This document shows positions 1 through 10,998 of a stretch of DNA of 64,000 bases, piece by piece (position 1 is the stretch's first letter; each line of letters opens with the position of its first letter). The stretch spans positions 558,001 to 622,000 of the forward strand of contig NZ_JACIJF010000001.1 of the NCBI RefSeq assembly GCF_014199255.1, in the 5' to 3' direction. The stretch is from Sphingomonas xinjiangensis (lineage in GTDB: Bacteria > Pseudomonadota > Alphaproteobacteria > Sphingomonadales > Sphingomonadaceae). The notes beneath the pieces were generated by a model. The model was not told the origin of the DNA. It made no database searches and saw only the letters and a program-made list of their open reading frames with translations. The translations under genes and the position numbers were made by a program.

Positions 1-223
1 TGCGACAAAGATCGATGCCGCTGGCACCAGGCAGCATGACGTCCAGAATGACGAGGTCTGCCGGTCCGGCGTCCAGCGCCACCCACATCTCGGCGCCGGT
101 AGCAGCTGGACGAACCCTGTACCCATGTTCTTGCAACGCGCGCGAAGTGAGCGTCCGAAGCGGCGGATCATCCTCGACCAGGACGATCGTAGGTGCCGCC
201 GCAGTGGCTGGTGTCTGGGTCAT
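1..223 (-). CDS. Response regulator receiver domain (partial, 3' end outside window)
   Basis: Reading leftward from ATG at 223-221 gives the first 74 residues of a response regulator. The acidic pocket is V-E-D-D at residues 16-19 and the phosphoacceptor is Asp61 in VILDVMLPG. This half of the receiver fold (beta1 to after beta3) is complete and open to the window edge, so the output domain cannot be seen and the family (OmpR, NarL, NtrC or stand-alone) is undecided. A short Ala/Thr-rich leader precedes the fold. The PilZ gene is divergent about 200 nt away, so both may be expressed from the intervening region; functional linkage is only a guess. Confidence 0.8.
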   Translation of the reverse strand, partial: MTQTPATAAAPTIVLVEDDPPLRTLTSRALQEHGYRVRPAATGAEMWVALDAGPADLVILDVMLPGASGIDLCR

Positions 224-429
224 TTGCCCGCCCTAAAAACCGGACACGCACGGGTCAACGCCGCATCGTGTTGCGAGGCAACAACGGCACTGCGGAAAGT
301 GCCCGTCTCGCAGGGCTGCATTCGCCTTAACATGTTGGTATAACTTGGTCCTTATCCTGGTTGCTCGGCCCGCCAGCTTCCGTGGAGGGGTTGGCGGAGG
401 CATGTTGCCTCCCAGCCGTAGAGGATGGA

Positions 430-762
430 ATGCCCTACCAAAGACCAGCCAGCACCCATGCTTTGATGCATTCGGACCTTCGTCGAGAGTTGCGGGTGCA
501 GGTATGTATCGAAAGCGTGATGGGCAGTTCGATGCTAGGTAAGCGGAAGGTCGAGTTGCTCGACATCTCTAATCTTGGATGCCGCGTGTCGTGCTCGCTC
601 GACGTTCCAACCGGGACCCATGTCGTGCTGACCATGCCGAGCCTGTCCCCGATCAGCGCGCAAGTGCGCTGGAGCCGCCAAGGTGGTCTGGGTTTGCGCT
701 TCGCCACACCGCTGCATCCACTGGTCTTGGAGCGGATTGTAGTGCTTAATCGCCCCCACTGA
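430..762 (+). CDS. PilZ domain protein (putative c-di-GMP binding)
   Basis: A 110-residue protein made almost entirely of one PilZ domain. The c-di-GMP signature is present: RxxxR at Arg18-Arg22 followed by DISNLG (residues 45-50, matching D/NxSxxG). PilZ proteins bind cyclic di-GMP and act as small effectors of motility, polysaccharide or cell-cycle outputs; the partner cannot be told from sequence. ATG at 430 was chosen because GAGG lies 5 nt upstream and the domain begins soon after; an in-frame TTG at 361 would add an unconserved leader. It is convergent with holC, with only 3 nt between the two stop codons. Confidence 0.8.
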   Translation: MPYQRPASTHALMHSDLRRELRVQVCIESVMGSSMLGKRKVELLDISNLGCRVSCSLDVPTGTHVVLTMPSLSPISAQVRWSRQGGLGLRFATPLHPLVLERIVVLNRPH

Positions 763-765
763 CCG

Positions 766-1206
766 TCAGACAGCCTGTTCCCAGTGCCCCGCGTCATCCT
801 GCTTCCAATATCGGCGCTTGACCCCTTCCTTTTCCGCGAGATCCTTCCAGACGGCACGTGCCTCGCGGATGCGGTCCTCGGTGAAAAAGTGAAAGACGCG
901 GGTGAACGCCAGTACCTCGTCACGCCAGACGCCGTCGGCTAGTGCGACGTTTTGCGCCCCGTTGGCTCCGTCCGGCACGCGGCTGATCAGCACCGGCTGG
1001 CTCGCATCGTCTTCCCCACCAGCAAGCCCGTGCGGCAGGAAGCTGGCGGCGGCATAGGTCCACAGCAATTGATCAAGCCCCATACGCGTCTGCTCGTCGA
1101 TCGCGACGACCAGCAGTCTACCGCCGGTGGCGAGGATTCGTTCGGCGATGCGCGGCAGCACGCGTTCCAGGGGGGTGCGGCTCAGATGATAGAAGTCGAC
1201 CTGCAT
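766..1206 (-). CDS. holC: DNA polymerase III subunit chi
   Basis: A 146-residue protein with the chi N-terminus (MQVDFYHL) and a compact alpha/beta body of usual length. Chi is the clamp-loader accessory subunit that contacts the C-terminal tip of SSB and links the replisome to coated single-stranded DNA. The segments LLVVAIDEQTR and DQLLWTYAAASFLPHG match the SSB-binding and psi-facing region of the family. In related genomes it usually follows pepA; pepA is not next to it here, since the divergent neighbour is lptD. ATG at 1206 is the natural start. Confidence 0.85.
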   Translation of the reverse strand: MQVDFYHLSRTPLERVLPRIAERILATGGRLLVVAIDEQTRMGLDQLLWTYAAASFLPHGLAGGEDDASQPVLISRVPDGANGAQNVALADGVWRDEVLAFTRVFHFFTEDRIREARAVWKDLAEKEGVKRRYWKQDDAGHWEQAV

Positions 1207-1293
1207 TCCGGTTCTTTAGCGATGCTGAGCGTTCCGGCCAACGCCGACAGCGTTGCGGTGCAGAAGGTGCTGCGATAGGGCGGACGATGCCGC

Positions 1294-3669
1294 GTGCCGG
1301 GAGTGAAGATAAAGGTGGGAATCAAGGTGACGCGCAAGGCTATGTTGCTGTCGGGCGCCCTCGGGATGTGCTTGGCGGCGCAAGCGCGCGCGCAGGAGAC
1401 GGTCGACGTTCAGGATTCGCCTGCCGAGCAGCCTGACCTGCAGTCTGCGCCGGCGGACACGCCCCAAGCTGCAACGGCCGCGACGGCCGGGCAAACCGGA
1501 TCGCCTTCGTTCCAGGCGCCTTCGAACACGGCGTTGCCCCCCTCGCCCATGGCCTCGGAAGATCCGGACCAGGTCCAGTTCACTGCTGACCGGATCGACT
1601 ATGACTATGAAAAGGATATAGTGACGGCGACCGGCGATGTTCGCTTGTACCGCCGCAGCGACCGGCTGCGTGCCGATAACGTGGTGTGGAACCGCAACAC
1701 CGGGCAGGTCACCGCCCAGGGGAATATTGTCGTCATCAATCCTGAAGGCGATGCCGCCTATGGCGACCGGATCGAACTCACCGACACGCTGAAGGATGGC
1801 GTGGTAGAGAACATGCTGGTGGTGCTCGATGCCGGCGGTCGCGTCGCGGCCGAGCGCGGGCGCCGCGACAATGGCGTGATCACCGTCGAAAAGGCCGCCT
1901 ATACCCCATGCGCCGTTACGGACATGGCAGGCTGTCCCAAAGAGCCTTCATGGAAAATCACCGCGGAACGCGTCGTCTACGACCCCACTATCGGACGCAT
2001 CCGCTATACCGGCGCGCGTGTGTCCATGTTTGGTCTGCTGTCGCTCCCCCTTCCTTCCTTCTCTCACCCGGTTGGCGGCAGCAGCGACGACGGCTTTCTG
2101 GCTCCCGACCTCCGCATCAGCCGAACGAACGGTTTTCAGTTCGCCCTGCCCTACTTCTTCAGCCTGGCGCCCAATCGCGACCTGACGGTCACGCCGCGGG
2201 TATTCACCGGCGCCTTGCCAATGTTGCAGGCCGAATACCGGGCGCTGACGGATATCGGCTCTTATCGGGTCACCGGATACGGAACCTATAGCCGGCGCGC
2301 CGACGACCTTACCGTGCCGTTGACGGACGAAACGTCGCGCAACGACTTCCGCGGCTATATCGATGCGGTCGGCCGCTTCCAGCTCGACACAAACTGGAGT
2401 GCCAGCGCCTCCATTCGGACCGCGAGCGACCGTACCTTCCTACGGCGGTACGACATTTCCCGAGACGACCGCCTGCGCAACAACCTCCGGGTGGAGCGGA
2501 TCGATCAAGACTCCTACTTCTCGATCAACGCTTGGGCAGTGCAGACGCTCCGCGTGGGAGAACGCCAGGGGGCGCAGCCGATCGCGCTGCCGGAGATCGA
2601 TTATCGGCGCCGCATGGACGACGGCATTCTGGGCGGCCGCCTGCAATTTCAGCTCAACACCCTCGCTATCGCCCGCACCGACGGACAAGATTCGCAGCGT
2701 GCGTTCGCAAGCGCGCAGTGGGATATGCGACGGCTGACGCCGTGGGGCCAGGAAGTGACGCTCACCGCCTACGGCCGCGCCGACGCCTACAACACGCACG
2801 ATACGCTCGAGACGGTGGAGAGCTATCGCGGGCTGGAAGGTTTTCAGTTCCGCGGCATCGGCGCTCTCGCGCTGGACGTGAAATGGCCGCTGATCGGCGC
2901 GGCATTTGGCGGCACCCAACGGCTCACACCGCGGGTGCAAATCGTCGCCTCACCCAAGACCAACAACATGGACGTACCCAACGAAGACGCGCGCGCCGTT
3001 GATCTTGAGGACTCCAACCTCTTCGCACTGAACCGTTTCTCCGGCTATGATCGGTTCGATGATTCCACGCGAGTAACGGTCGGCCTCGACTATGCCCTCT
3101 ATCTGCCCGGCATCAGCGTGGATGCGAATATCGGGCAAAGTTACCGCCTGTCGTCGCAGGATTCGATCCTGCCGGACGGCACCGGCCTTAGCGACCGAAC
3201 GTCCGACATTGTCGGCCGTACGGTAGTCCGCTTCCGCGATTTCGTCAGCCTCACCCACCGCTATCGGCTCGACAAGGACGATCTCGCGATCCGACGCAAC
3301 GAGGTCGACGCGACCGTGGGCTCACGCAGCACCTATGTTCAGGTCGGATATCTCCGGCTGGACCGCAACATCGGCCTTATTTTGGAGGACCTTCAGGACC
3401 GGGAAGAGGCCCGGCTCGGCGCGCGCGTCCAACTCACCCGTTTCTGGTCTGCGTCTGGCTCCATCCTGATCGACCTGACCGACAGCAAGGAAGACATCCT
3501 GTCGCAGGCGGATGGATATGATCCGGTCCGGCATCGTCTCGGCGTCGCCTATGAAGACGACTGCTTGCGGCTAGGCCTCACCTGGCGGCGTGATTATCAG
3601 ACGACGGGCGACGCTCGACGCGGCAACAGCTTCCTCTTGGCGCTGGCGTTCAAGAATCTTGGCCGCTAA
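1294..3669 (+). CDS. lptD: LPS-assembly outer membrane protein LptD
   Basis: A 791-residue precursor. A signal peptide lies at about residues 11-34 (MLLSGALGMCLAAQARA), then a Pro/Ala/Gln-rich linker, an OstA/LptA-like jellyroll (about 93-150, VQFTADRIDYDY) and a C-terminal beta-barrel to residue 791. LptD with LptE inserts lipopolysaccharide into the outer leaflet. Cysteines are a CAVTDMAGC pair after the periplasmic domain and a DDC near the C-terminus, fewer than in E. coli but able to form an interdomain disulfide. The start is uncertain: GTG at 1294 keeps the open frame, while GTG 1327 after AAAGGTGGGA or ATG 1342 would give a shorter leader. It leads the lptD-surA-pdxA-rsmA cluster. Confidence 0.92.
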   Translation: MPGVKIKVGIKVTRKAMLLSGALGMCLAAQARAQETVDVQDSPAEQPDLQSAPADTPQAATAATAGQTGSPSFQAPSNTALPPSPMASEDPDQVQFTADRIDYDYEKDIVTATGDVRLYRRSDRLRADNVVWNRNTGQVTAQGNIVVINPEGDAAYGDRIELTDTLKDGVVENMLVVLDAGGRVAAERGRRDNGVITVEKAAYTPCAVTDMAGCPKEPSWKITAERVVYDPTIGRIRYTGARVSMFGLLSLPLPSFSHPVGGSSDDGFLAPDLRISRTNGFQFALPYFFSLAPNRDLTVTPRVFTGALPMLQAEYRALTDIGSYRVTGYGTYSRRADDLTVPLTDETSRNDFRGYIDAVGRFQLDTNWSASASIRTASDRTFLRRYDISRDDRLRNNLRVERIDQDSYFSINAWAVQTLRVGERQGAQPIALPEIDYRRRMDDGILGGRLQFQLNTLAIARTDGQDSQRAFASAQWDMRRLTPWGQEVTLTAYGRADAYNTHDTLETVESYRGLEGFQFRGIGALALDVKWPLIGAAFGGTQRLTPRVQIVASPKTNNMDVPNEDARAVDLEDSNLFALNRFSGYDRFDDSTRVTVGLDYALYLPGISVDANIGQSYRLSSQDSILPDGTGLSDRTSDIVGRTVVRFRDFVSLTHRYRLDKDDLAIRRNEVDATVGSRSTYVQVGYLRLDRNIGLILEDLQDREEARLGARVQLTRFWSASGSILIDLTDSKEDILSQADGYDPVRHRLGVAYEDDCLRLGLTWRRDYQTTGDARRGNSFLLALAFKNLGR

Positions 3670-3753
3670 GAAATCTGGCTTGAGAGTCGGCAGAACCCAA
3701 TTCCGCTAAGCCTTGGTTCAGGCACAATTGGCGAGTAAGCGCCACCGATCTGT

Positions 3754-5130
3754 ATGATGAGGGTTCAGGCTCACGTGAACACTGGTGTTGCGAAGGCGGT
3801 CCGCTTGGGCCGTAAAACTGTTTTGGCGCTTGGAGTTGCAGGGCTTGCGTCGGTGGCGCTTGCTCAGACTGTGCCCGATCGACAGGACGCGCCGAATACC
3901 GGGCTCGACCTCCCGGCGAACCTCCAGATTTTCGGGAAGGCCGATCCCAACGTCCGAAAGCCGACCGCGATCGTGAACGATGTGGTCATCACTGGCACGG
4001 ACGTGGACCAGCGGGTCGCTCTGATCGTCGGCCTCAACAAGCTCAACCTGAAGGCGCAGGAACTCGATCAGCTCCGACTGACCGTGCTGCGCCAGTTGAT
4101 CGACGAGACGCTGCAGATCCAGGAGGCCAAGGCCAACGAGATCACCGTCGACCCCAAGGAAATCAATTCCAGCTTCAACAGCGTCGCGCGGCGTCTGGAA
4201 AAGACACCGGAACAGTTCCGCGCCTGGTTGAAGGAATCAGGTTCTTCCGAGCGCTCGATCCGCCGGCAGATTGAAGGCGAAGTTGCCTGGAGCCGGCTGC
4301 TGCGCCGCCGTGTCGACGTGAACGTCAGCGAAGCCGAGGTTAAGGATTGGATTGACCGCTGGACCAAGCAGAAGGGCAGCGACGAGTTCCACGTCTACGA
4401 AATCTATCAGAACGCGACGCCGGACCGTGCACAGGAGGTGCATGCCGGTATGCAGCGCATGATCCAACAGATGCGTGAAGGCGCCCCTTTCGATTATCTC
4501 GCCCGCACCTATTCAGAGGCATCGACCAAGTCGGTCGGCGGCGATCTCGGCTGGGTCCGTCCGGCCATGCTGCCTGAGCCGCTGGCCAAGGCGGCACAGG
4601 AGATGCAGTCTGGTCAGGTCGCGGGGCCGATCGAGCTGCCCACGGGCTTCTCGATCCTGTACTTGGCCGAGAAGCGTCAGGTCGGCATGGCCGATCCCCG
4701 CGACGCCAAGCTCAGCCTCCGGCAGCTTGCGATCAACTTCCCCAAGGGAGTCAGTCAAGCGCAGGCGACTGCGCGGGCCAGCGCCTTCGCCAGCGCCACG
4801 CAAAAGATGCAAGGCTGTGGCGACGCGGCAAAGGTCGCGGCAGCCGAGGGCGCCGAGATGGTCGATCGCGACGGCGTGGTGATCCGTGATCTGCCCCCGG
4901 CATTGCAAACCATGATCATGCCGCTTCAGGTTGGGCAGGTAAGCCGCCCGTTCGGATCCGTTGAAGAAGGTGTGCGCGTCCTGGTCATTTGCGGCCGCGA
5001 CGATCCCGCGACACCTGGCGCACCCTCGGTCGAGCAGTTGCAGGACCAGATCGCCGAACAGCGCGTGAACATCCGCGCTCAGCGTATGCTGCGCGATTTG
5101 CGACGCGACGCTCTGGTTGAATATCGCTGA
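3754..5130 (+). CDS. surA: Periplasmic peptidyl-prolyl isomerase/chaperone SurA
   Basis: A 458-residue protein with a signal peptide ending near ALAQ (residue 38), a SurA_N chaperone domain (about 60-190, NDVVITGTDVDQR and helices) and a parvulin domain at about 210-310 (YLARTYSEAS, GGDLGWVRP, TGFSILYLAEKR). A second parvulin-like segment is degenerate. SurA escorts unfolded outer-membrane proteins, including LptD encoded just upstream, through the periplasm. The lptD-surA gap is 84 nt. Its stop at 5128-5130 abuts the likely pdxA start, fitting translational coupling. ATG 3754 is followed at once by a second ATG; either may be used. Confidence 0.9.
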   Translation: MMRVQAHVNTGVAKAVRLGRKTVLALGVAGLASVALAQTVPDRQDAPNTGLDLPANLQIFGKADPNVRKPTAIVNDVVITGTDVDQRVALIVGLNKLNLKAQELDQLRLTVLRQLIDETLQIQEAKANEITVDPKEINSSFNSVARRLEKTPEQFRAWLKESGSSERSIRRQIEGEVAWSRLLRRRVDVNVSEAEVKDWIDRWTKQKGSDEFHVYEIYQNATPDRAQEVHAGMQRMIQQMREGAPFDYLARTYSEASTKSVGGDLGWVRPAMLPEPLAKAAQEMQSGQVAGPIELPTGFSILYLAEKRQVGMADPRDAKLSLRQLAINFPKGVSQAQATARASAFASATQKMQGCGDAAKVAAAEGAEMVDRDGVVIRDLPPALQTMIMPLQVGQVSRPFGSVEEGVRVLVICGRDDPATPGAPSVEQLQDQIAEQRVNIRAQRMLRDLRRDALVEYR

Positions 5131-5134
5131 GCGT

Positions 5135-6157
5135 GTGAGCGGGCGAACGTCCATTCGGCCGCTCGCCGTCTCCATGGGGGACCCGGCCGGCATTGGGCCG
5201 GAGATCATTGCAAAAGCGTGGAAAGCACGCGAGCTACATTCGCTCGCGCCCTTCTTCGTGATCGGCAATCCAAAGGCCATCGCTGCCGTGTGGGATGGCC
5301 CGATTTCGATAATTGGCTCCCCGCACGATGCAGCCAGCAGATTCGCGGAAACGCTGCCAGTCTTGCCGGTCGGCGAGGCCCACGAGGTCGTGCCCGGGTT
5401 TTCGAGCGGCGACGGCGCTCAGGTGGCGCTGCAGGCACTTGAGATCGGGGTTGGTCTTGCTCGATCCGCAGCGGCAGGTGCGCTGGTGACCGGGCCGGTT
5501 TCCAAGGCGCAACTGTATCAAGTCGGCTTCACTCATCCCGGTCAGACAGAGTTCGTCGCGGAACGGTGTGGCATTTCGGCAGACAGCGCCGTCATGATGC
5601 TCGCCGGGCCGACATTGCGTGTCGTCCCAATGACGGTCCATGTGGCGCTCGCCCAAGTTCCAGGCATGATCTCGCAGGAGCTGATCTTGTCCAAGGCGCG
5701 CGTCACGGCACGAGGGTTATTGCGCAATTTCGGGATCGAGCGCCCACGCCTGGCATTCGCCGGGTTGAACCCCCATGCGGGCGAAAGCGGTGCCATCGGC
5801 CGCGAAGAGGTCGACATTCTGACTCCTGCGCTTGCACAGCTGCGGACCGAGGGGGTTGATGCAGTAGGGCCATTCTCGGCCGACACGATGTTCCACCCCC
5901 GCGCGCGTGCCGGCTATGACGCAGCACTATGCCTGTACCACGATCAGGCGTTGATTCCGATCAAGACGCTGCACTTCGACGATGGCGTGAATATCACGTT
6001 GGGTTTGCCGATCGTTCGCACCTCGCCCGATCATGGCACAGCGTTCAACATCGCGGGCAGCAACCAGGCGGATCCGGGTGCGATGATTGCCGCGCTCCGC
6101 ATGGCGCAGTCCGCGGCAGAACGCCGCAGCGCCACCTCCGCGATCGGACTGCCATGA
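5135..6157 (+). CDS. pdxA: 4-hydroxythreonine-4-phosphate dehydrogenase
   Basis: PdxA oxidises 4-phosphohydroxy-L-threonine with NAD in the DXP-dependent pyridoxal phosphate pathway. Visible marks are [14 protein letters not shown] at the N-terminus, TGPVSKAQL and FTHPGQTEF in the middle, [10 protein letters not shown], and the metal-binding C-terminal half with [11 protein letters not shown] and [13 protein letters not shown]. About 340 residues, the usual length. GTG at 5135 sits 4 nt after the surA stop; an in-frame TTG at 5117 would overlap surA by 14 nt. The stop overlaps the rsmA ATG (ATGA), so the two are probably translationally coupled. Confidence 0.93.
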   Translation: MSGRTSIRPLAVSMGDPAGIGPEIIAKAWKARELHSLAPFFVIGNPKAIAAVWDGPISIIGSPHDAASRFAETLPVLPVGEAHEVVPGFSSGDGAQVALQALEIGVGLARSAAAGALVTGPVSKAQLYQVGFTHPGQTEFVAERCGISADSAVMMLAGPTLRVVPMTVHVALAQVPGMISQELILSKARVTARGLLRNFGIERPRLAFAGLNPHAGESGAIGREEVDILTPALAQLRTEGVDAVGPFSADTMFHPRARAGYDAALCLYHDQALIPIKTLHFDDGVNITLGLPIVRTSPDHGTAFNIAGSNQADPGAMIAALRMAQSAAERRSATSAIGLP

Positions 6158-6969
6158 CCACCCTGCCTCCGCTTCGTGACGTCATCCAGCGCCATGGCCT
6201 CAGCGCCAGCAAGGCGCTCGGCCAGAATTTCCTGTTTGATTCGCAGCTGCTTGGCCGGATCGCGCGCGTGCCCGGAGACATTGCCGGCGCAAACGTATTC
6301 GAGGTCGGGCCTGGGCCAGGCGGCCTCACCCGCGCGCTGCTTGGCGAGGGAGCAAACGTCATCGCAGTGGAACGCGACCGCCGCTGCATCCCAGCGCTTG
6401 CTGAGCTGGGCGAGGCTTTTCCGGACAAGCTGCGGGTGATCGAAGGGGACGCGCTGGAAATCGACGCGCCGTCGCTGTTCGGAAGCAAGCCACACATCGT
6501 TGCCAACTTGCCCTACAATGTCGGTACGGCCCTGCTGGTCGGCTGGCTCTCGGCCGACTGGAAGCCTTGGTGGGCAAGCCTGACGCTGATGTTCCAGAAG
6601 GAAGTCGCCGAACGCATCGTCGCCGCTCCCGGGACCGACGCTTATGGCCGGCTCGCTGTGCTCAGCCAGTGGCGCTCGCACGCCCGGATTGCGATGGCGG
6701 TGCATCGCTCTGCGTTCACGCCGCCGCCAAAGGTGATGTCGGCGGTGGTCCACATCACGCCGGCCGACGCTCCCGACGGCGTCCGCTTCAAGGTGTTGGA
6801 AGCGCTCACCGCCGCCGCCTTTGGCCAGCGCCGCAAGATGCTCCGTCAGAGCCTCAAGCCTGTGCCCGGCGCGATCAATGCTATGGAGCGGCTGAGTATC
6901 GACTCCAGCCGCCGCGCGGAAACGCTGTCGGTCGACGAGTTTGTCAGCCTCGCGCGGCTGCTGAGCTAA
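6154..6969 (+). CDS. rsmA: 16S rRNA dimethyladenosine transferase RsmA/KsgA
   Basis: A 271-residue SAM-dependent enzyme that dimethylates two adjacent adenines near the 3' end of 16S rRNA in late small-subunit maturation. Motifs are ALGQNFL at the N-terminus, SAM motif [11 protein letters not shown], the IEGDAL turn and catalytic NLPYNVGT, with a C-terminal helical domain ([24 protein letters not shown]). ATG 6154 overlaps the pdxA stop by four bases. The longer open frame upstream (from 5929) is only readthrough of the antecedent region in another frame. The 3' end overlaps the convergent TPR gene by 4 nt. Confidence 0.95.
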   Translation: MTTLPPLRDVIQRHGLSASKALGQNFLFDSQLLGRIARVPGDIAGANVFEVGPGPGGLTRALLGEGANVIAVERDRRCIPALAELGEAFPDKLRVIEGDALEIDAPSLFGSKPHIVANLPYNVGTALLVGWLSADWKPWWASLTLMFQKEVAERIVAAPGTDAYGRLAVLSQWRSHARIAMAVHRSAFTPPPKVMSAVVHITPADAPDGVRFKVLEALTAAAFGQRRKMLRQSLKPVPGAINAMERLSIDSSRRAETLSVDEFVSLARLLS

Positions 6970-7472
6970 GGCTTGGCCGAAGCCGGGGCCGCGGCATCGG
7001 CCTGCGCAGTGGTGGTTGCCGGCGGTCCTTTCGCGATGGCCGCCGACAGCATGGTGGCGTCGTTGCACTGGCCCTTGCAGATCGCCTGGATCTTGGTCAG
7101 GTTTTCCTTGGCCTTTTCCACTGCGCCCTTTGCGACCATCGCCTCGCCCTGCCCACGCAGCGCCGACAAGTCGTTTGTCTGGAGCGCCAGAGCCTCGCGG
7201 TACAGACGGATCGCCTTGCCCGGCAGGCCGCGCCCGCGTGAGATCTCCGCCAGCACGATGAACGCGTCTCGGTTGCGCGGGTCGACCGCCAACGCGCTTT
7301 CCAGCGCGTCCTGCGCGCCGTCGATATTGCCCGCCGCCTGTGCCGCTCGGCCCTGTTGCAGCAGCATCAGCGAACGCGGGTCGATCTCATCGCCGGGACG
7401 CTGCGCCATCAACGAAGACGAAAGCGACAAGACCATCAGCGCAACCGCAGCCGAAATCGCAGTGACCCGCAT
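6966..7472 (-). CDS. Secreted tetratricopeptide-repeat protein
   Basis: A 168-residue protein with a signal peptide (about residues 1-24, [19 protein letters not shown]) and two or three TPR-like helical hairpins ([51 protein letters not shown]). The tail is Ala/Thr/Pro-rich, with two cysteines in CKGQC. TPRs are protein-docking modules, so a periplasmic scaffold role is the most that can be said. ATG 7472 gives a clean signal peptide; ATG 7508 would add 12 residues. It follows rsmB in the guaB-rsmB set. Confidence 0.7.
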   Translation of the reverse strand: MRVTAISAAVALMVLSLSSSLMAQRPGDEIDPRSLMLLQQGRAAQAAGNIDGAQDALESALAVDPRNRDAFIVLAEISRGRGLPGKAIRLYREALALQTNDLSALRGQGEAMVAKGAVEKAKENLTKIQAICKGQCNDATMLSAAIAKGPPATTTAQADAAAPASAKP

Positions 7473-7504
7473 CCAAATCTCCGAAACTGAACGGCTTAGG
7501 GCTA

Positions 7505-8689
7505 TCATGCGCGAACCAGCTTCGCGACAAAAAAGCCATCGGTGTCGTCGTGCAGCGGCGTCAGCCGCACCCCCTCGCCGCGCGGTCGCCCGGCATCCAA
7601 CGCAGGTCGCACCGCCTGCCAGTCTCGATGCCGCTCAAGGAAGCCCGCAACCTGGTCTGCCCCTTCGGCGTCGAGCAGCGAGCAGACGATGTAGACCAGC
7701 GTCCCACCAGACGCGACCAGCGCCGCACCGATATCGATCAGGGCCGCCTGTGTTTGCGTCAACCGCTTCAGCCGCGCATCGGTGAGCCGCCACCGTGCCT
7801 CTGGATTGCGTCGCCAGGTGCCGGTGCCCGAACATGGCGCATCGATCAGCACCAGGTCGGCAGCCCCGTGCCAGTCGCTCAGCCGCTTGCCCTCACAGCC
7901 CGGATCAAGCAACCGCGTTTCGGCGATCGTCACGCCGGCGCGTTCAGCACGCGGCGCGAGCCGCGACAGCCGCGCCCGATCGATGTCGGTCGCCAGGATG
8001 CTCCCCTGGTTCGCCATTGCGGCGGCTAGCGTCAGCGTCTTGCCCCCACCGCCGGCGCATAGGTCGACCACCTTCATGCCCGGGCGGGCCCCGCCCGCTG
8101 CGGTGACCATCTGGCTGCCGGCATCCTGGATCTCGAACAGGCCCTCGGCATAGGCCGGCAACCGTTCGAGCGAGGTATCGCCGGGCAGGCGCAGCGCGTC
8201 GGGCACATGCGCTATCGGCACTGCCCCTGCCAACGCGCCGGCAAGGGAGTCCGAATCCGGCTTCAACCGATTCAGGCGAATATCGAGCGGCGCTCGCTCC
8301 AGCAATGCGACCTGCTCTGCGTCGCCCAGCCCCGACTGCGCAAACCGCTTGCGCAGCCAGGCTGGCAGCACCCCTGCCGCAGCAACAGGCTCCGCGTCCT
8401 CGAGCGCCGCAGGACCGTAGGAAGAACCATCGAACGTCGCGCCAAGCTCAGGCCGGGTCCGCGCAAGGGCCACCATCGCCGCACGCCCACTCTCCGGCCG
8501 CTCCCCGCACAGGCGGATCGCGTCATACACCAGTTCGCGAATCGCGCGGCGGTCCTTCGACCCGGCATAGCGCCGCTCGGCAAACCAGCGGGCGATCAGC
8601 GTGTCAGCCGCCGCCCCGCCTTCGCGCGCGGCGGTGATGATCCGGTCGAGCAGATCGACCGCCGCCTGAGATCGCGCAGCCGGCGTCAT
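7505..8689 (-). CDS. rsmB: RsmB-family rRNA (cytosine-C5)-methyltransferase
   Basis: A 394-residue enzyme with an N-terminal NusB-like helical RNA-binding domain (about 1-130) and a C-terminal Rossmann methyltransferase. The SAM loop is VVDLCAGGGGKT, motif IV is DAPCSGTGTWRRNPE, and the second catalytic cysteine lies in YIVCSLLDAEG, the two-cysteine arrangement of m5C RNA methylases. The expected target is C967 of 16S rRNA (E. coli numbering), inferred from family. The gene starts 3 nt after the guaB stop, so it is likely cotranscribed with guaB. Confidence 0.88.
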   Translation of the reverse strand: MTPAARSQAAVDLLDRIITAAREGGAAADTLIARWFAERRYAGSKDRRAIRELVYDAIRLCGERPESGRAAMVALARTRPELGATFDGSSYGPAALEDAEPVAAAGVLPAWLRKRFAQSGLGDAEQVALLERAPLDIRLNRLKPDSDSLAGALAGAVPIAHVPDALRLPGDTSLERLPAYAEGLFEIQDAGSQMVTAAGGARPGMKVVDLCAGGGGKTLTLAAAMANQGSILATDIDRARLSRLAPRAERAGVTIAETRLLDPGCEGKRLSDWHGAADLVLIDAPCSGTGTWRRNPEARWRLTDARLKRLTQTQAALIDIGAALVASGGTLVYIVCSLLDAEGADQVAGFLERHRDWQAVRPALDAGRPRGEGVRLTPLHDDTDGFFVAKLVRA

Positions 8690-8692
8690 GGC

Positions 8693-10213
<1,521 letters not shown>

Positions 10214-10236
10214 CTAGGGGGTCGGAGGCGTTCTGG

Positions 10237-10998
10237 TCACAGCGCGTCGAGATGCGCGGCGACGTAGTCGGTCACCGCACCCACCAGCGAGCCGCCGAAG
10301 CGCGGGTTGAGCTCGATCATCTGCATAGTGCCGTCAACGACCTTGTAGTTGAAGCAGCAGGTGCCCTCGAAATCGAGCGCGTCGAGGATCGCCAAGCACG
10401 GCGCCAGCGCCACGCCCGGTTCCGCAGGCTCGGTCGTCCTGGCCTCCTGCTCCTGCCCGCGCACGCTCATCGTCTCGACCATGTCGTAGCGGTAGCAGAG
10501 CTGAAACCGGATCCGTCCGTCGATCCGCAACAGATGCAGCACATATTCGTACCGCCCCTCCGCGACCCGCTGGACGAAGGTTTCCGAGTCGGGCGTGTCC
10601 CCATCCCCGGGGCCGCGCACGATCCTGATGCCTTGGCCAAAGGTGCCGTGCCGTGCTTTGCGAATATAGGGATAGCTCGCCGGAGGGTCGGTCAGCAACT
10701 CGGGCACGAACGCACCAAAGCCTTGCTCGACCAGCCACAGGTTGAACTGCAGCTTGTCGTCGACCAACGCCACCATCTCGGCAGAAGGCAGTACTGCACG
10801 CCTATTGCCAGAACTCCGAGCCACCGCCGCACGCGCCGACGGCATCTGATCGAGCCGGAGAGGGACGATCAGGTCGAAGTGATCGGGGTCGACGGCTTCA
10901 AATGGTGCGAAGCTCACCTGGAAACGGTGATGATCAATGAACCGGGCGATCGCCGGCATCTGGGTGGAATGATATCCGAACAGGATTTGCGGGAGCAT
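10237..10998 (-). CDS. ATP-grasp domain protein
   Basis: A 253-residue protein with an ATP-grasp fold: a small N-terminal alpha/beta part, an ATP-binding Lys in YIRKARHGTFGQGIRIV, and the Mg-binding C-terminal strand MIELNPRFGGSLVG. ATP-grasp enzymes join a carboxylate to an amine or thiol through an acyl-phosphate; the substrate here is unknown. The C-terminus has a CC pair in EGTCCFNYK. It ends 74 nt before the guaB start and might be independently transcribed. It resembles carbamoyl-phosphate synthase-like solo ATP-grasp proteins rather than D-Ala ligase or RimK. Confidence 0.7.
   Translation of the reverse strand: MLPQILFGYHSTQMPAIARFIDHHRFQVSFAPFEAVDPDHFDLIVPLRLDQMPSARAAVARSSGNRRAVLPSAEMVALVDDKLQFNLWLVEQGFGAFVPELLTDPPASYPYIRKARHGTFGQGIRIVRGPGDGDTPDSETFVQRVAEGRYEYVLHLLRIDGRIRFQLCYRYDMVETMSVRGQEQEARTTEPAEPGVALAPCLAILDALDFEGTCCFNYKVVDGTMQMIELNPRFGGSLVGAVTDYVAAHLDAL

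Noticed and set aside
5929..6153. N-terminal extension of rsmA in the open frame before ATG 6154
   Set aside because: It overlaps the well-conserved pdxA C-terminus in another frame, and RsmA proteins begin near ATG 6154.
6031..7068. Long leftward frame of 345 codons across pdxA and rsmA
   Set aside because: It is the antisense shadow of GC-rich coding DNA; its translation is Arg/His/Gly-rich with no domain, while the forward genes carry all motifs.
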